This document shows, in pieces, positions 1 through 9,448 of a stretch of 64,000 nucleotides of DNA. Origin of the DNA: Flavobacteriales bacterium UBA4422. GTDB lineage: Bacteria > Bacteroidota > Bacteroidia > Flavobacteriales_G > Salibacteraceae. How positions within the stretch are numbered: position 1 is the first letter of the stretch; every line of letters starts with the position of its first letter. The translations under genes were made by a program, and so were the position numbers. The notes under the pieces were generated by a model. That model did not search any database. It had not been told where the DNA came from and was given only the letters and a program-made list of their open reading frames with translations. The stretch is taken from the NCBI GenBank assembly GCA_002389645.1, contig DGQE01000018.1, forward strand, positions 310,001 to 374,000, in the 5' to 3' direction.

Positions 1-2312
1 ATCCATGGGAAAATGATCGCTTTCATAACGATAAACTCCCTGTATTTAGGGTCACTCTCTTTCAGTTTAAAAGCAAATGATTCTGTTTCAGGGTCTATCC
101 CTTCGAATGAAATTGAGATTCCTGCATTAGGCACGCTATCTGGAATGGAGAATGAATATTGACGGTCTCTGATCACGAAAAGAGGTTGGATTGCATGAGC
201 GTTTGTTTGCACATCATACAAAGTAAAGTTGGCGCCTAAAGCGAGATCTTTTTCGGTGAGCCCACGGTTTTCTTTATTAGGGTTGCGATTCAATGAATCA
301 AGCACTAAAAATGTGTTTTTCCCAAAAATTGTATCACCAAGATTGATGTTGTGTTCGCTTATGTCCTCAGATTTTTCACGTTCTTCTAATTCAGCGTAGG
401 TAATATGGGTGTAAATGTCTCGATCAAGATAATGTTTGGTGTAAGGCTCTGCCACATTTCCCATTCTTGGGTTAAGCTGAACGAATGGATAGAGTGTGAA
501 TACACTTTCCAGCTCTCCTTCTTCATTTGACTGCATATAGTCTACTTCGTATCGAACAAAGATTCCGTCCGTTTCTTTACCTCGATAACACACAAAATAC
601 TCTCCTAACAGGAGTGTGTCATCCTTCATCAATAAGATGTTCTCATTGTTGTTAAAGTCTTTTCCTAAAACGCTCACGTCATATAAGCTCGTATTCTCCG
701 AAATCACATCACCTTGACTGGTAGATATGAGTGCGCCCAGCATAATAAGCCCAAAACCAATATGCGCTATGCTTGATCCTGCATGTTCAATTTTACCCGA
801 AACGATCCTGACCAAGTAATCAAGGTTGGCGAGCACCGCGAAAAGTGAAGTAAAAATGAATAAACTGATCAGTGGGTTTGGAATAGAGAACGACCAAGCA
901 GTGAAAACGGTGAGTGCAAGGCTCATAACAATAGATAATAAAAGCTTTTTGAACAGTTCTTTTGGCTCTGTTTTCTTGTATTTAAGAAATTGGCCAATTC
1001 CGATGATTGCGGAAAGAATAATTGCCAAAGGCAATTGCCACTTATTGTAGTACTCTACACGGTCTGCGGATTGCGCAAGGTTGGTGCCGAATATTTTATT
1101 GATAACAGGAAACGAAGTGCTAAACTCTATTTGAAACGCTGAAATCAACAAAATAAGTGACCCCATGAACATCCAAAACTCTCGGGACCAAAGGTCGTCT
1201 TCTTTGTCGTTTTTGGGAAAATCCTTCCAACGCCAAAAAATGAGAACTGCAGAAAGTACTACATAAAAGAGAAGAGAAATCGCCAATTGCCCTGTCATTC
1301 CCAAGTCGGTGAATGAATGCACGCTACTGTCTCCCAAGATGCCACTTTTGGTAAGAAAAGATGAATATTGAATTAGGATGAATGATAGAGTAGTGAGCAG
1401 AAACAAGCTGAATAATGATGTGCCTTTCTTTCGCTGAATTAGCATTAGATGGCCTGCGCCAACTAGAATAAGCCAAGGAACTAATGAGGCGTTTTCGACC
1501 GGGTCCCAAGCCCAGAAACCACCAAAGCTGAGTGCTTCATAAGCCCATGCGCCTCCCATCAGTATTCCGATTCCTAGAATTCCGATTCCAATGAAGGTCC
1601 ATGAAAGAGCTGGCTTCACCCATGCTGTATATTCCTTTCTCCAAAGGCCTGCAATGGCATACGCAAATGGGATCATCGTAAGCGAAAACCCCAGGAATAG
1701 GGTAGGAGGATGAATCGTCATCCAATAGTTTTGAAGCAACGGATTTAATCCACGACCATCCAAAACTGAAGTATAATCAGGCATTTTGAAAATCGGAAGA
1801 TTTACAAAGTCAGGATGTTCTCTGGTAAGAACGGTAAATGGATTGCTGCCTAATTTGTACTCTAAAATGTAAATACCAAGTAACATCGATGTTAGGAAAA
1901 CTTGAATAGATGCAATCACGGCCATTACAGGGCTTTCCCAATTTCGAATGATGAGCAACAGGATGTTGGCTACTACAACATGCCAAAACATCCAAAGCAT
2001 AAAGCTTCCTTCTATACCTTCCCAAAAACAAGAAAAAATAAACCGAAGAGGCAGCTCTGTGCTGCTGTGCTGCCAGATATAGTGGTATTCAAAGTATTGA
2101 TTGAAGATCATGGTGAACAGCGTTGCCACCATTCCTATAACTCCTATGCTATGAATCCAAAACGAATATCTGCCTAGTTTTCTCCAATCATCTTGACTTT
2201 TATATTCAGCAATAAAATAGGACGCTGTTGAAAGAAGTCCAAATGCAAATCCTGTTAGAAGAAATAGATTTCCTATTTCACCAATGAGAAGGTGTTCACC
2301 AATATACTCCAT
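1..2312 (-). CDS. ccmF: Cytochrome c maturation heme lyase CcmF (3' end beyond window)
   Basis: Integral membrane protein that, in System I cytochrome c maturation, takes heme from CcmE and attaches it to apocytochrome. The frame is open from the ATG at 2312 down to base 1 (770 codons), so the C-terminus is missing from the window. Many hydrophobic segments are visible, and the tryptophan-rich heme-handling motif GGFWAWDPVENAS lies near residues 262-275, which identifies the CcmF/CcsA family. The long soluble region encoded near 300-700 is the usual CcmF periplasmic part. It is the last gene of the ccmB-C-D-E-F cluster, 2 bp after ccmE. Family call is firm; the exact subfamily is inferred from context. 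Confidence 0.93.
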   Translation of the reverse strand, partial: MEYIGEHLLIGEIGNLFLLTGFAFGLLSTASYFIAEYKSQDDWRKLGRYSFWIHSIGVIGMVATLFTMIFNQYFEYHYIWQHSSTELPLRFIFSCFWEGIEGSFMLWMFWHVVVANILLLIIRNWESPVMAVIASIQVFLTSMLLGIYILEYKLGSNPFTVLTREHPDFVNLPIFKMPDYTSVLDGRGLNPLLQNYWMTIHPPTLFLGFSLTMIPFAYAIAGLWRKEYTAWVKPALSWTFIGIGILGIGILMGGAWAYEALSFGGFWAWDPVENASLVPWLILVGAGHLMLIQRKKGTSLFSLFLLTTLSFILIQYSSFLTKSGILGDSSVHSFTDLGMTGQLAISLLFYVVLSAVLIFWRWKDFPKNDKEDDLWSREFWMFMGSLILLISAFQIEFSTSFPVINKIFGTNLAQSADRVEYYNKWQLPLAIILSAIIGIGQFLKYKKTEPKELFKKLLLSIVMSLALTVFTAWSFSIPNPLISLFIFTSLFAVLANLDYLVRIVSGKIEHAGSSIAHIGFGLIMLGALISTSQGDVISENTSLYDVSVLGKDFNNNENILLMKDDTLLLGEYFVCYRGKETDGIFVRYEVDYMQSNEEGELESVFTLYPFVQLNPRMGNVAEPYTKHYLDRDIYTHITYAELEEREKSEDISEHNINLGDTIFGKNTFLVLDSLNRNPNKENRGLTEKDLALGANFTLYDVQTNAHAIQPLFVIRDRQYSFSIPDSVPNAGISISFEGIDPETESFAFKLKESDPKYREFIVMKAIIFPW

Positions 2313-2314
2313 TC

Positions 2315-2716
2315 TTAAATACTCGCGGATTCTTTAGACTGAACCTCACCATCAGTATATTTTGAAGGACATTTCATGAGGATTTCGTTGGCTTCAAAAA
2401 TTTCAGCATTGGCGTTTCCGATCAATACAATTTGCTCTGAGCGCTCAAAGTCTTGCGGCTTGCTTTTGTGAAGCATTACTTTCTTCTCGATGCCGTTTAC
2501 GTCTTTCAACCAGAATGTGAATAAATCAGGGTTGGTTGTTGGGTCGTAAATCATCTCTTTTTCCTTAACGAGTTGACCGACTACGTGAAATTCACTATCC
2601 GGATTTTCAAATGCTTCTTCAAAACTGGCATAAGAACTAGAATCGTTGATTGCTCCGATCATCGCTCCAATTAAAACGGCAATCATCACGACTATTATTA
2701 TGTGCGTCTTTTTCAT
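2315..2716 (-). CDS. ccmE: Heme chaperone CcmE, Cys-type (CxxxY)
   Basis: Periplasmic heme chaperone of 133 residues: one N-terminal membrane anchor (about residues 5-22) followed by an OB-fold domain. In classical CcmE heme is bound covalently by the His of an HxxxY motif. Here the matching place reads ILMKCPSKY, with Cys116 and Tyr120, so it is the Cys variant known from archaea, sulfate reducers and some other bacteria (System I*). Its ATG overlaps the ccmD stop as ATGA, which implies translational coupling. No CcmH is visible in the window, but the cluster is cut on the left. Confidence 0.93.
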   Translation of the reverse strand: MKKTHIIIVVMIAVLIGAMIGAINDSSSYASFEEAFENPDSEFHVVGQLVKEKEMIYDPTTNPDLFTFWLKDVNGIEKKVMLHKSKPQDFERSEQIVLIGNANAEIFEANEILMKCPSKYTDGEVQSKESASI

Positions 2717-2922
2717 TTTTCGTCAACTTCTTTTTCAATTTTTCTCAAGCGATAATCCATGTAGAGCAGATAGGCGAACAATACTGCAAAAATTAAGACG
2801 ACTACTCCGACAACTACGTAAATCTTGCCGCTCGATCTAAATTGATCTGCCATTTCAGCATTTTGTCCTATTGCTGATATAAACGTCAAAAGCATTGCTA
2901 AAGTTGAGGCGCCTTTCTTCAT
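2713..2922 (-). CDS. ccmD: CcmD-like small membrane protein
   Basis: A 69-residue protein starting MKKGASTLAML. It has an N-terminal signal-like hydrophobic stretch, a second transmembrane segment (about residues 33-55, VVVGVVVLIFAVLFAYLLY) and a charged tail RLRKIEKEVDEK. CcmD helps the CcmABC complex release heme-loaded CcmE. Sequence identity with CcmD is weak, so the name rests mainly on size, membrane layout and position between ccmC and ccmE. The frame is open 23 codons further upstream, but the ATG at 2922 overlaps the ccmC stop (ATGA) and puts the hydrophobic segment first, so it is preferred. Confidence 0.75.
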   Translation of the reverse strand: MKKGASTLAMLLTFISAIGQNAEMADQFRSSGKIYVVVGVVVLIFAVLFAYLLYMDYRLRKIEKEVDEK

Positions 2923-3602
2923 TTCATTCTTTGTTTGATGGTTTCCATCCGGAATCGTAATTCGGTGATCCAAAGTCCTAGAAATATCCATCCAATAGTT
3001 GCTGGATAAAACACCATTCGCATAGTGTTATCTAAATCATAACCACTAAAAGCTGGATTGCCGCCATTTCCTGGGTGCAATGAGTCTGTCATTCTTGGGA
3101 GGATAAATACAAATAGGATCATCATCACAAACGCGAAAATGTTGTACACCGCACTTACTTTTCCACGTTGAATGTTGTCTTGAAAACTGTTTCTTAATAC
3201 TGCGTAGGCTAAATAGGCAAGCATTGCAATCGCTGCTCCATTCAGTTTAGGATCGGGAACCCAATAAGAACCCCACGTAAAATTTGCCCAAAGCATTCCA
3301 GTCACCATACCTGCTGTGCCAAACACCATGCCTACTTGCACGAACAGTCGAGCTAATAAATCATCTTTTTCACTTCCGGACCTTAGGTGTTTGATGCTGT
3401 AAACAAATGATGCCAAGAATAAAAACACCATTGAAAACCATGAGGTCACGTGGAAAAACAAATTTCTAATAGTTTCATTCAAAATGTTCAAAGCCGGAAC
3501 GTCAATCAACAAGCCCGCTGTTAGCGTGTAAAACACGAGAATGATGGTAATGATTTTAAAGCTTAAGGGAAGCTTTTTCATAGAGCTTTTTATTCGCGCC
3601 AA
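2919..3602 (-). CDS. ccmC: Heme exporter/handling protein CcmC
   Basis: Membrane protein of 227 residues, about six transmembrane helices. The WWD-type motif WGSYWVPDPKL at residues 110-120 and the two flanking histidines (His51 in FFHVTSW, His176 in DSLHPG) match the heme-binding site of CcmC, which loads heme onto CcmE. It overlaps the 3' end of ccmB by 13 bases and is coupled to ccmD, so the set is read as one transcript. CcsA/ResC-type proteins share the WWD motif, but length and the ccmB/ccmE neighbours favour CcmC. Confidence 0.93.
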   Translation of the reverse strand: MARIKSSMKKLPLSFKIITIILVFYTLTAGLLIDVPALNILNETIRNLFFHVTSWFSMVFLFLASFVYSIKHLRSGSEKDDLLARLFVQVGMVFGTAGMVTGMLWANFTWGSYWVPDPKLNGAAIAMLAYLAYAVLRNSFQDNIQRGKVSAVYNIFAFVMMILFVFILPRMTDSLHPGNGGNPAFSGYDLDNTMRMVFYPATIGWIFLGLWITELRFRMETIKQRMK

Positions 3603-4252
3603 AGGTACGGAAACAAGACAACTGAAAGTCCAAGACTTGATAGATTCAAGCCAAATAATACAAACAAGTATTTATACTGTACTGACAAATCAATTCCATC
3701 GATCGCGTTCTTCATTAAAGTAATAGTAACCAATAGTAGAGGCAGTAAAATAGGAAGGCCTAAGATGGCTAAAAGTGTAAGGTTGTTTCCTGCTTTTGAT
3801 GCAATAGTTGAAAGCAAGCTTAAAATGATGGCTAGACCAGTACTCCCTAAGAATACTGATGTATAGAACATAAAGTGATCTCCAATGGCGATTTGAAAAA
3901 ATGTCGTGTAAACCGTAATCGCAATTCCAGATAGTATGAGCATTATCAGGGCGTGATAAATCATTTTGGCTGCAATGAAATGCGAAGGACCAGTCAATGT
4001 GTATAAATAAAGCATACGAGAACGTGACTCATTCATGAAGCTTTTTGCTACAGCATTAAAGCTCGTGAAAAGCATGATTATCCAATACAGCGCAACCCAA
4101 ATAGCGGGTGTGTTAATTCGCTTTACAGTGATGTAGCAAACGAATAGAGTAGAAAGCAAAAACAGTCCAGCTCCGCCAAGTACATATGGATTTCTGAAAT
4201 CCGACTTAAACTCTTTGAGTAATATTGCTGTTAAGTTTTTCAAATCAGCCAC
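3590..4252 (-). CDS. ccmB: Heme exporter permease CcmB
   Basis: Membrane protein of 220 residues with about six hydrophobic helices, the ABC permease CcmB of cytochrome c maturation, thought to work with CcmA and CcmC on release of holo-CcmE. The start codon is GTG (4252-4250); an in-frame TTG follows four codons later. It is the first gene of the minus-strand ccm cluster. No ccmA ATPase gene is adjacent, so CcmA must be encoded elsewhere if it exists. Only 28 bases separate it from the divergent bshB1 start. Confidence 0.9.
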   Translation of the reverse strand: MADLKNLTAILLKEFKSDFRNPYVLGGAGLFLLSTLFVCYITVKRINTPAIWVALYWIIMLFTSFNAVAKSFMNESRSRMLYLYTLTGPSHFIAAKMIYHALIMLILSGIAITVYTTFFQIAIGDHFMFYTSVFLGSTGLAIILSLLSTIASKAGNNLTLLAILGLPILLPLLLVTITLMKNAIDGIDLSVQYKYLFVLFGLNLSSLGLSVVLFPYLWRE

Positions 4253-4280
4253 AAGTTTAGAGCTTAATCATTAATAATTC

Positions 4281-5006
4281 ATGGCATTAGAGAAAGTAAA
4301 CATCCTTGCAATTGGAGTACATCCTGACGATGTAGAACTAAGCTGCAGTGGAACTTTGATAAAAAGTGTAAAAGAAGGGAAGAAGGTTGGTCTGCTGGAT
4401 CTGACTCATGGTGAGTTAGGAACACGCGGTAGCGGAGAGTTGAGGTTGGTAGAAGCTGAGAATGCTAGAAAAGTAATGGGAGCCTCATTTCGAGTAAATC
4501 TTGGGTTGAAGGATGGTTTTTTTGAGAACAATGAAGCGGCTCAACTAAAGATTATAGAAGTTATTAGAGCATGCCGACCAGATATTGTGCTTTGCAATGC
4601 GCTTCGCGATCGTCATCCCGATCATGGTAGAAGCGCTGAATTGGAAAAAGTGGCTTGCTTTTTATCGGGTCTTCGCAGAATCGAGACCACATGGGAGGGT
4701 GTTCCGCAGAAAGAATGGCGTCCAAAGCAAGTGCTTCACTACATTCAAGATTATTTTGCTGAACCCAATGTGGTAGTCGATATTTCTGGGCTTTGGGAGC
4801 AGAAAATGGAAAGTATTTTGGCTTACAGCTCTCAGTTTTATAATCCTGAAAGTAAAGATCCAGAATCACCTATATCGAGTAAGTCTTTTTTAGAAATATT
4901 AAAAGGAAGAGCTCAGAATTTCGGACGGTACGTAAATGTTGATATCGGTGAAGGTTTTTTAGCAGAGCGTCCTGTCGGTGTTAAAGATTTGAACGATCTA
5001 TTCTAA
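4281..5006 (+). CDS. bshB1: N-acetyl-alpha-D-glucosaminyl-L-malate deacetylase (bacillithiol synthesis)
   Basis: LmbE/PIG-L family zinc deacetylase, 241 residues, the second step of bacillithiol synthesis: removal of acetate from GlcNAc-malate. The metal motif HPDD (residues 13-16, AIGVHPDDVE) and the later RHPDH motif (about 110-114) are both present, as are GELGTRGS and FLSGL typical of BshB1. Bacteroidota commonly use bacillithiol as their low-molecular-weight thiol. Start ATG at 4281 follows a short AT-rich leader; the gene is divergent from ccmB. Its TAA overlaps the TAG of the convergent flippase gene. Confidence 0.92.
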   Translation: MALEKVNILAIGVHPDDVELSCSGTLIKSVKEGKKVGLLDLTHGELGTRGSGELRLVEAENARKVMGASFRVNLGLKDGFFENNEAAQLKIIEVIRACRPDIVLCNALRDRHPDHGRSAELEKVACFLSGLRRIETTWEGVPQKEWRPKQVLHYIQDYFAEPNVVVDISGLWEQKMESILAYSSQFYNPESKDPESPISSKSFLEILKGRAQNFGRYVNVDIGEGFLAERPVGVKDLNDLF

Positions 5007-6292
5007 CCGTTACCCAGTTTTACTTTGACGATTGATATGATCGTCTTGAAATCTTCTTTGCCCAAAATCAATTCTTTCAGTTGAACATTAGTTGTTCTCA
5101 TTAGCATGATCAGCTGGTATATGGTTTGACTAACATATACTATGGATGCAGTAAATGCCGCTCCTAAAGTTCCCGTTTTCAGGATCAAGAAGTAGCCAAT
5201 AAATATGGTGATCAGTAATCCAAATACAGATGATTGTGTGTTGAATTTGTGCTGTCCAACTCCAGCGAAATAATGACTCAAAGCATTGGATAAGCTCAAT
5301 GCGAAAATGCCGGGTGCGAGAATTATAAAATGCGCTTTTATTTCACTGAATTCTGCTCCGAAAAGCGAACTATACATGGAGGCAGGAATGACGAGAAGAA
5401 ATAGTATTCCTATTCCCGTCACGAAGTAATTCAGCTTACCCAGCTTTAATGAAATATCAATCGCCTCATTTCTATCTTTAGTATTAGATACTTTGGAGTA
5501 TTGGACAGTGCTGATGCCCTTTGCGAATTGCCATAATGCTTCTGCTACTTGAAGTGAAGCACTATAAATTCCAATTCTGACCAAAGCTAGAGGCATAGGT
5601 GTGATGAGTAATTCCAAAAAGTAAAAGCTTAATCTGTAGTTGAGCAGTTGTGAAATGTTTCCTATTTGCACTAAGGAACCATACTTTAAGCAGGCTGCAA
5701 TGGTTGACTTGAAATCGCTTTCTTTTCGGAGTGTGGTTGTGCTGTTTTTATTAAGTAGGAGGAGAGATGTTGCAAACGTAACTCCAAGCGTTAATCCATA
5801 AGCAGTTACAAACGAGTCTGCATCTAGAGATTCATTTTGAAAATAAAGGAGGAAGAGCAGTCCTACGGTGAGGCCAGCTTTGATGATTTGAAGCCAGTTG
5901 TGCGCTTTTACGCGTTCTTGACCCAAGAATATCATCATGTGCGTGGCAATCAAACACTCCAAAAGTGCCAACTCAAATAGAGTCAATGAGCCTATTTCAG
6001 AAGGCAGTATATCAAGCACACTCAATCCAGCAATTAAGCCTGCTGTGAGAATACTCCACCCATAATTGAGAATAAGAATATTCTTGAGGTTAAACCTTGG
6101 AATGAGGTACACTAGAGAAGGTCCACCAAATAAACCACTGAAAATAGCAGCAAGCGATAGGTTAAGAACAAGCAGACTGATTTCACCTTTGTTTTCAGCA
6201 CCCATGATTCGTGTGGTGATGAAAAGCAACGCCAAATTCATGATAGAAACCATGAATCTACTGCTCAGCGTATGGATGATGTTTTTAATCAA
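5003..6292 (-). CDS. Polysaccharide flippase (MATE/Wzx-type membrane protein)
   Basis: Membrane protein of 429 residues with about 12 predicted helices and the N-terminal pattern of O-antigen/polysaccharide flippases (ITTRIMGAENKGEISLLVL; later ALVRIGIYSASLQVAEALWQFAKG). Such proteins move lipid-linked oligosaccharides across the inner membrane. The ATG overlaps the stop of the family 9 glycosyltransferase gene (ATGA), so the two are coupled and probably act in the same envelope-glycan pathway. The substrate cannot be read from sequence. Confidence 0.82.
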   Translation of the reverse strand: MIKNIIHTLSSRFMVSIMNLALLFITTRIMGAENKGEISLLVLNLSLAAIFSGLFGGPSLVYLIPRFNLKNILILNYGWSILTAGLIAGLSVLDILPSEIGSLTLFELALLECLIATHMMIFLGQERVKAHNWLQIIKAGLTVGLLFLLYFQNESLDADSFVTAYGLTLGVTFATSLLLLNKNSTTTLRKESDFKSTIAACLKYGSLVQIGNISQLLNYRLSFYFLELLITPMPLALVRIGIYSASLQVAEALWQFAKGISTVQYSKVSNTKDRNEAIDISLKLGKLNYFVTGIGILFLLVIPASMYSSLFGAEFSEIKAHFIILAPGIFALSLSNALSHYFAGVGQHKFNTQSSVFGLLITIFIGYFLILKTGTLGAAFTASIVYVSQTIYQLIMLMRTTNVQLKELILGKEDFKTIISIVKVKLGNG

Positions 6293-7308
6293 GGGTTTAA
6301 AAACGAATCTACGTTTTTCACTATCTCGTTTACGCTAATTTGCGACAAGCATTTGAAGTCAGGACACATCGAAGGAACTTCTACTTTAGAGTGGTTGGGC
6401 TCAATCCACCTACTGCAAGGGCCACAACCTAAATCGTAGTGCAATATCTTGTGCTTTTTTTCATTTACTTTATGCCAACCATACAAATTAGGGTCTGATC
6501 CACCCCATACACTTACTGTAGGTGTACCAAGGCATCCAGCCAAATGCATGATTCCGCTATCATTTCCGATATGCAGCATTGATTGAGCTACGATTCCTGG
6601 TAAGTCTTTCAATTCTGTCTTTCCAATCGCTTTGATTACTCGATCGTCTTTTGGCAGAAATTGGATCAGGTCAGTCTCTGTGTCGTCTCCCAAAACCACT
6701 ATGTTAAGGTCAGTGTGGTTTTCAAGAATGTGTGAAATCACCTTTGTCCATTTTTTTGTGGGTAAGGTTTTCCAGGGTGCGATGTTATTGCCGCTTCCAG
6801 GCTGAATAGTAATGTATTTTCCCTCTGAAACTGAATGGTGCTTTTTGGCTCTTAAACGAAACAAATCTTCATTTAAATCCGAATCATTGAATTCTGGAGA
6901 AATATACCTCATGTATTGAGTAGCCTCATGAATACCAACCTCAGGCTCGATTTTTCGAATTCTTGACTTGAATAGCCCCGGAAGCTTTATGGGAATGGTG
7001 TTAGTAATCACTTCTTTGCTATTGATGTGAGAGAGAATCATATTCTTTCTGCGCGATGCAAAGTGATCCATATAAATCCCGTCAAACTTTCGTTTGAATG
7101 TGGCTGTATTTTTCATCCACTCAACGGATGATTCTAAAGGAATGATATCATCAAACAACGTTTCTTTTACTCCGTCAAAAATGTGTCGAGCGCCAAACTC
7201 TGATGTACACAAAGCGGTCAAATGACCTTGATCTTTGAGTTTCTTTATAAGCGGAACTAGCAAGAGGGCATTTCCAATACCTGATGATATGTAAATAGCA
7301 TTCCTCAA
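6289..7308 (-). CDS. Glycosyltransferase family 9 (heptosyltransferase-like)
   Basis: 339 residues with the two-domain GT-B layout of LPS heptosyltransferases. Visible marks are the N-terminal GIGNALLLVPLIKKL, the central ITIQPGSGNN and the C-terminal nucleotide-sugar site HIGNDSGIMHLAGCLGTPTVS followed by WGGSDP. A CGPC motif near the end is common in bacteroidotal members. Family 9 enzymes add heptose or related sugars to the LPS core. It is coupled by ATGA overlaps to the P-type ATPase upstream and the flippase downstream. Donor and acceptor are unknown. Confidence 0.85.
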   Translation of the reverse strand: MRNAIYISSGIGNALLLVPLIKKLKDQGHLTALCTSEFGARHIFDGVKETLFDDIIPLESSVEWMKNTATFKRKFDGIYMDHFASRRKNMILSHINSKEVITNTIPIKLPGLFKSRIRKIEPEVGIHEATQYMRYISPEFNDSDLNEDLFRLRAKKHHSVSEGKYITIQPGSGNNIAPWKTLPTKKWTKVISHILENHTDLNIVVLGDDTETDLIQFLPKDDRVIKAIGKTELKDLPGIVAQSMLHIGNDSGIMHLAGCLGTPTVSVWGGSDPNLYGWHKVNEKKHKILHYDLGCGPCSRWIEPNHSKVEVPSMCPDFKCLSQISVNEIVKNVDSFLNP

Positions 7309-9431
7309 CGAATTGAACTTGGTAACATTATTTTCAAACGTAGGGAGTTTCCTATAACTATAACATCGCTGAAGGCCATTGATAAAGCAGCCAACATTGG
7401 GTCTAAGTACCCTGCCGCTGCCAAAGGAATAGCTACCAAGTTGTAGGCGAATGCCCAGAAAAGGTTTTGCTTTATAGTCTGTACTACTTTATCGCTGATT
7501 TTAAATAATTGCTGCAATAGTGCGAGCTTGCTTCCCACTATGACCACTTTAGCGCTGTCTACAGCCAATGCGTTTGAGTTTCCAATGCTTATACCTACAT
7601 CTGCCAGAGCAAGCGCAGGCGAATCATTGATTCCATCTCCGATCATAGCCACTTTACTATTAGACTTCAAGTGCTTGAGCTCGGCAAGTTTGTCTCCTGG
7701 TAATTGACCTCCTTTGAAATCTTTTATTTGTAGCAATGTTGCGGCAGAAGCAGTTTTCTTTTGGCTGTCTCCACTCAGTATCATTGTGCTGATCTGCTTT
7801 TTTGCAAAGAATTGTATAGTCTCCTTAGCATCATTTTTTAATTCATCTGAAACATTGAATGAGGTGACAATTTTGCCATCGATGCTAAGAAATAAATCTG
7901 CGTCATTATCTATTTCTGCTGCAAAATCTGCCGAACCAAACTTCACTTCTAGGTTGTTATATCGGGCTTTTAATCCTCGGCCTTTTATTTCTTCAATGTC
8001 TTCCAAAGGTGTTTCTGAAATGTGATCAGTTAAAGAGAGAATGCGATGAGCTATTGGATGATTTGAACGTTGTTCCAAGCTTTTAATTATTCCCCACACT
8101 ATTTCTTGGTCGTAATTCGTGTCCAAATCATTCATTGAAATCTGTAAATCTCCTGACGTTAGCGTTCCTGTTTTGTCAAAAACGATTGTTTTAATAGCAT
8201 TGATTTCCTCAAAAACGGAAGCTTTTTTGACGATGATTCCCATTTTAGCAGCTAAGCCCAAACCGACACTAACGGCAGTTGGAGTAGCAAGCCCCATAGC
8301 ACAAGGACATGCGATAACAAGCACAGCAATACTTCTGAGAATCGAATCAGATATTCCGCTATCCACCAAAAAGTAATTGATCAAGAAGGTGAGTGCTGAT
8401 ATGATGATAATAGTAGGAACAAAGATCGAGCTGATCTTGTCAGCAAGCTTCTGAACGGCTGGTTTGTCTGAACGGCTTTGTTTAACTAATTCAATGATTT
8501 TGCCAATGGTGCTTTCCTTGCCAGTTTTAGTAACCTTCAAGGTTCCATTGCCATCCACTATTAGACTTCCGGAAAACACATCTTGACCTTTTTGCTTAAG
8601 AAGGTGTTCTGATTCTCCCGTAAGCATGGCTTCGTCTAGTGTTAATGAACCGTGAATAATGATTCCGTCTGCCGGAATACGATCACCCGCGTTTACAAGA
8701 ATGATGTCATCTTTTCTCAATGAGCTAGCATTTACTGCTTCCAAGTCTTGGTTCAACCCATTTTGAACTAGTTTTTTGGCTTTTTCAGGCTGTGTTTTAT
8801 AAAGGTCACGAAGAATCAATGTGGTACGTTGCACTGCTTTATGCTCGATGACATATCCGAGTAAAACAAGAGTAATGATGGTGGAAGTGGTTTCAAAAAA
8901 TAAGAAGTCATGCACTTGACTTGAATCGCCATAGGCGATCGCTCCATAAATACTGTAGAAGAATGCGCTGCTCGATCCGATCAATATGAGAATGTCCATA
9001 TTGATATGGCCGCTTTTTATTGATTCCATTGTGCTTTTCCCGAAATGGTACAGTCCCATAAAGAAAACAGGAAGACACAGAAAAAACTGCATCCAAATAT
9101 TATTGATCCACCAATCATGAGGAGCAAACATGTGAGCGAATAGCACCAATGAAAATGGTAGGGTAAATATGAATTTTTTCTCGATTTTACTAAAAGCACC
9201 TTGCTGGGTGTTTTCTTTTCCTTCAGCATTCGATTTATAGCCAGCAGCGTCAAGCCGGTTTAAGATTTTTTCCAGTTTTTGACTGTTTTTTAAGTCAAAA
9301 TTGGCCTCTCCCATCAAGTAGTCAACATGAATGTCGCCACCACCTTCCTGTTTAATAATGCCCACAACTGTTGATGCACAGTGGTTGCACGTCATGCCCT
9401 CTACCTTCAAACTCTTTCTTTCTTCTTCCAT
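7305..9431 (-). CDS. copA: Heavy-metal (copper-type) P-type ATPase
   Basis: 708 residues. In order: an HMA metal-binding domain with MTCNHCAS (residues 14-21); paired helices; the actuator TGES; the CPC ion-channel motif in VIACPCAMGLATP; phosphorylation motif DKTGTLT; the HP locus SNHPIAHRIL; the hinge GDGINDSPAL; and two C-terminal helices. CPC plus an N-terminal CxxC domain is the IB-1 pattern that exports Cu(I). Silver or a cytochrome-oxidase-assembly role is possible. First gene of a coupled run with the glycosyltransferase and flippase; a promoter-like box and dyad lie just upstream. Confidence 0.9.
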   Translation of the reverse strand: MEEERKSLKVEGMTCNHCASTVVGIIKQEGGGDIHVDYLMGEANFDLKNSQKLEKILNRLDAAGYKSNAEGKENTQQGAFSKIEKKFIFTLPFSLVLFAHMFAPHDWWINNIWMQFFLCLPVFFMGLYHFGKSTMESIKSGHINMDILILIGSSSAFFYSIYGAIAYGDSSQVHDFLFFETTSTIITLVLLGYVIEHKAVQRTTLILRDLYKTQPEKAKKLVQNGLNQDLEAVNASSLRKDDIILVNAGDRIPADGIIIHGSLTLDEAMLTGESEHLLKQKGQDVFSGSLIVDGNGTLKVTKTGKESTIGKIIELVKQSRSDKPAVQKLADKISSIFVPTIIIISALTFLINYFLVDSGISDSILRSIAVLVIACPCAMGLATPTAVSVGLGLAAKMGIIVKKASVFEEINAIKTIVFDKTGTLTSGDLQISMNDLDTNYDQEIVWGIIKSLEQRSNHPIAHRILSLTDHISETPLEDIEEIKGRGLKARYNNLEVKFGSADFAAEIDNDADLFLSIDGKIVTSFNVSDELKNDAKETIQFFAKKQISTMILSGDSQKKTASAATLLQIKDFKGGQLPGDKLAELKHLKSNSKVAMIGDGINDSPALALADVGISIGNSNALAVDSAKVVIVGSKLALLQQLFKISDKVVQTIKQNLFWAFAYNLVAIPLAAAGYLDPMLAALSMAFSDVIVIGNSLRLKIMLPSSIR

Positions 9432-9448
9432 GACATTTTAATTCACTC

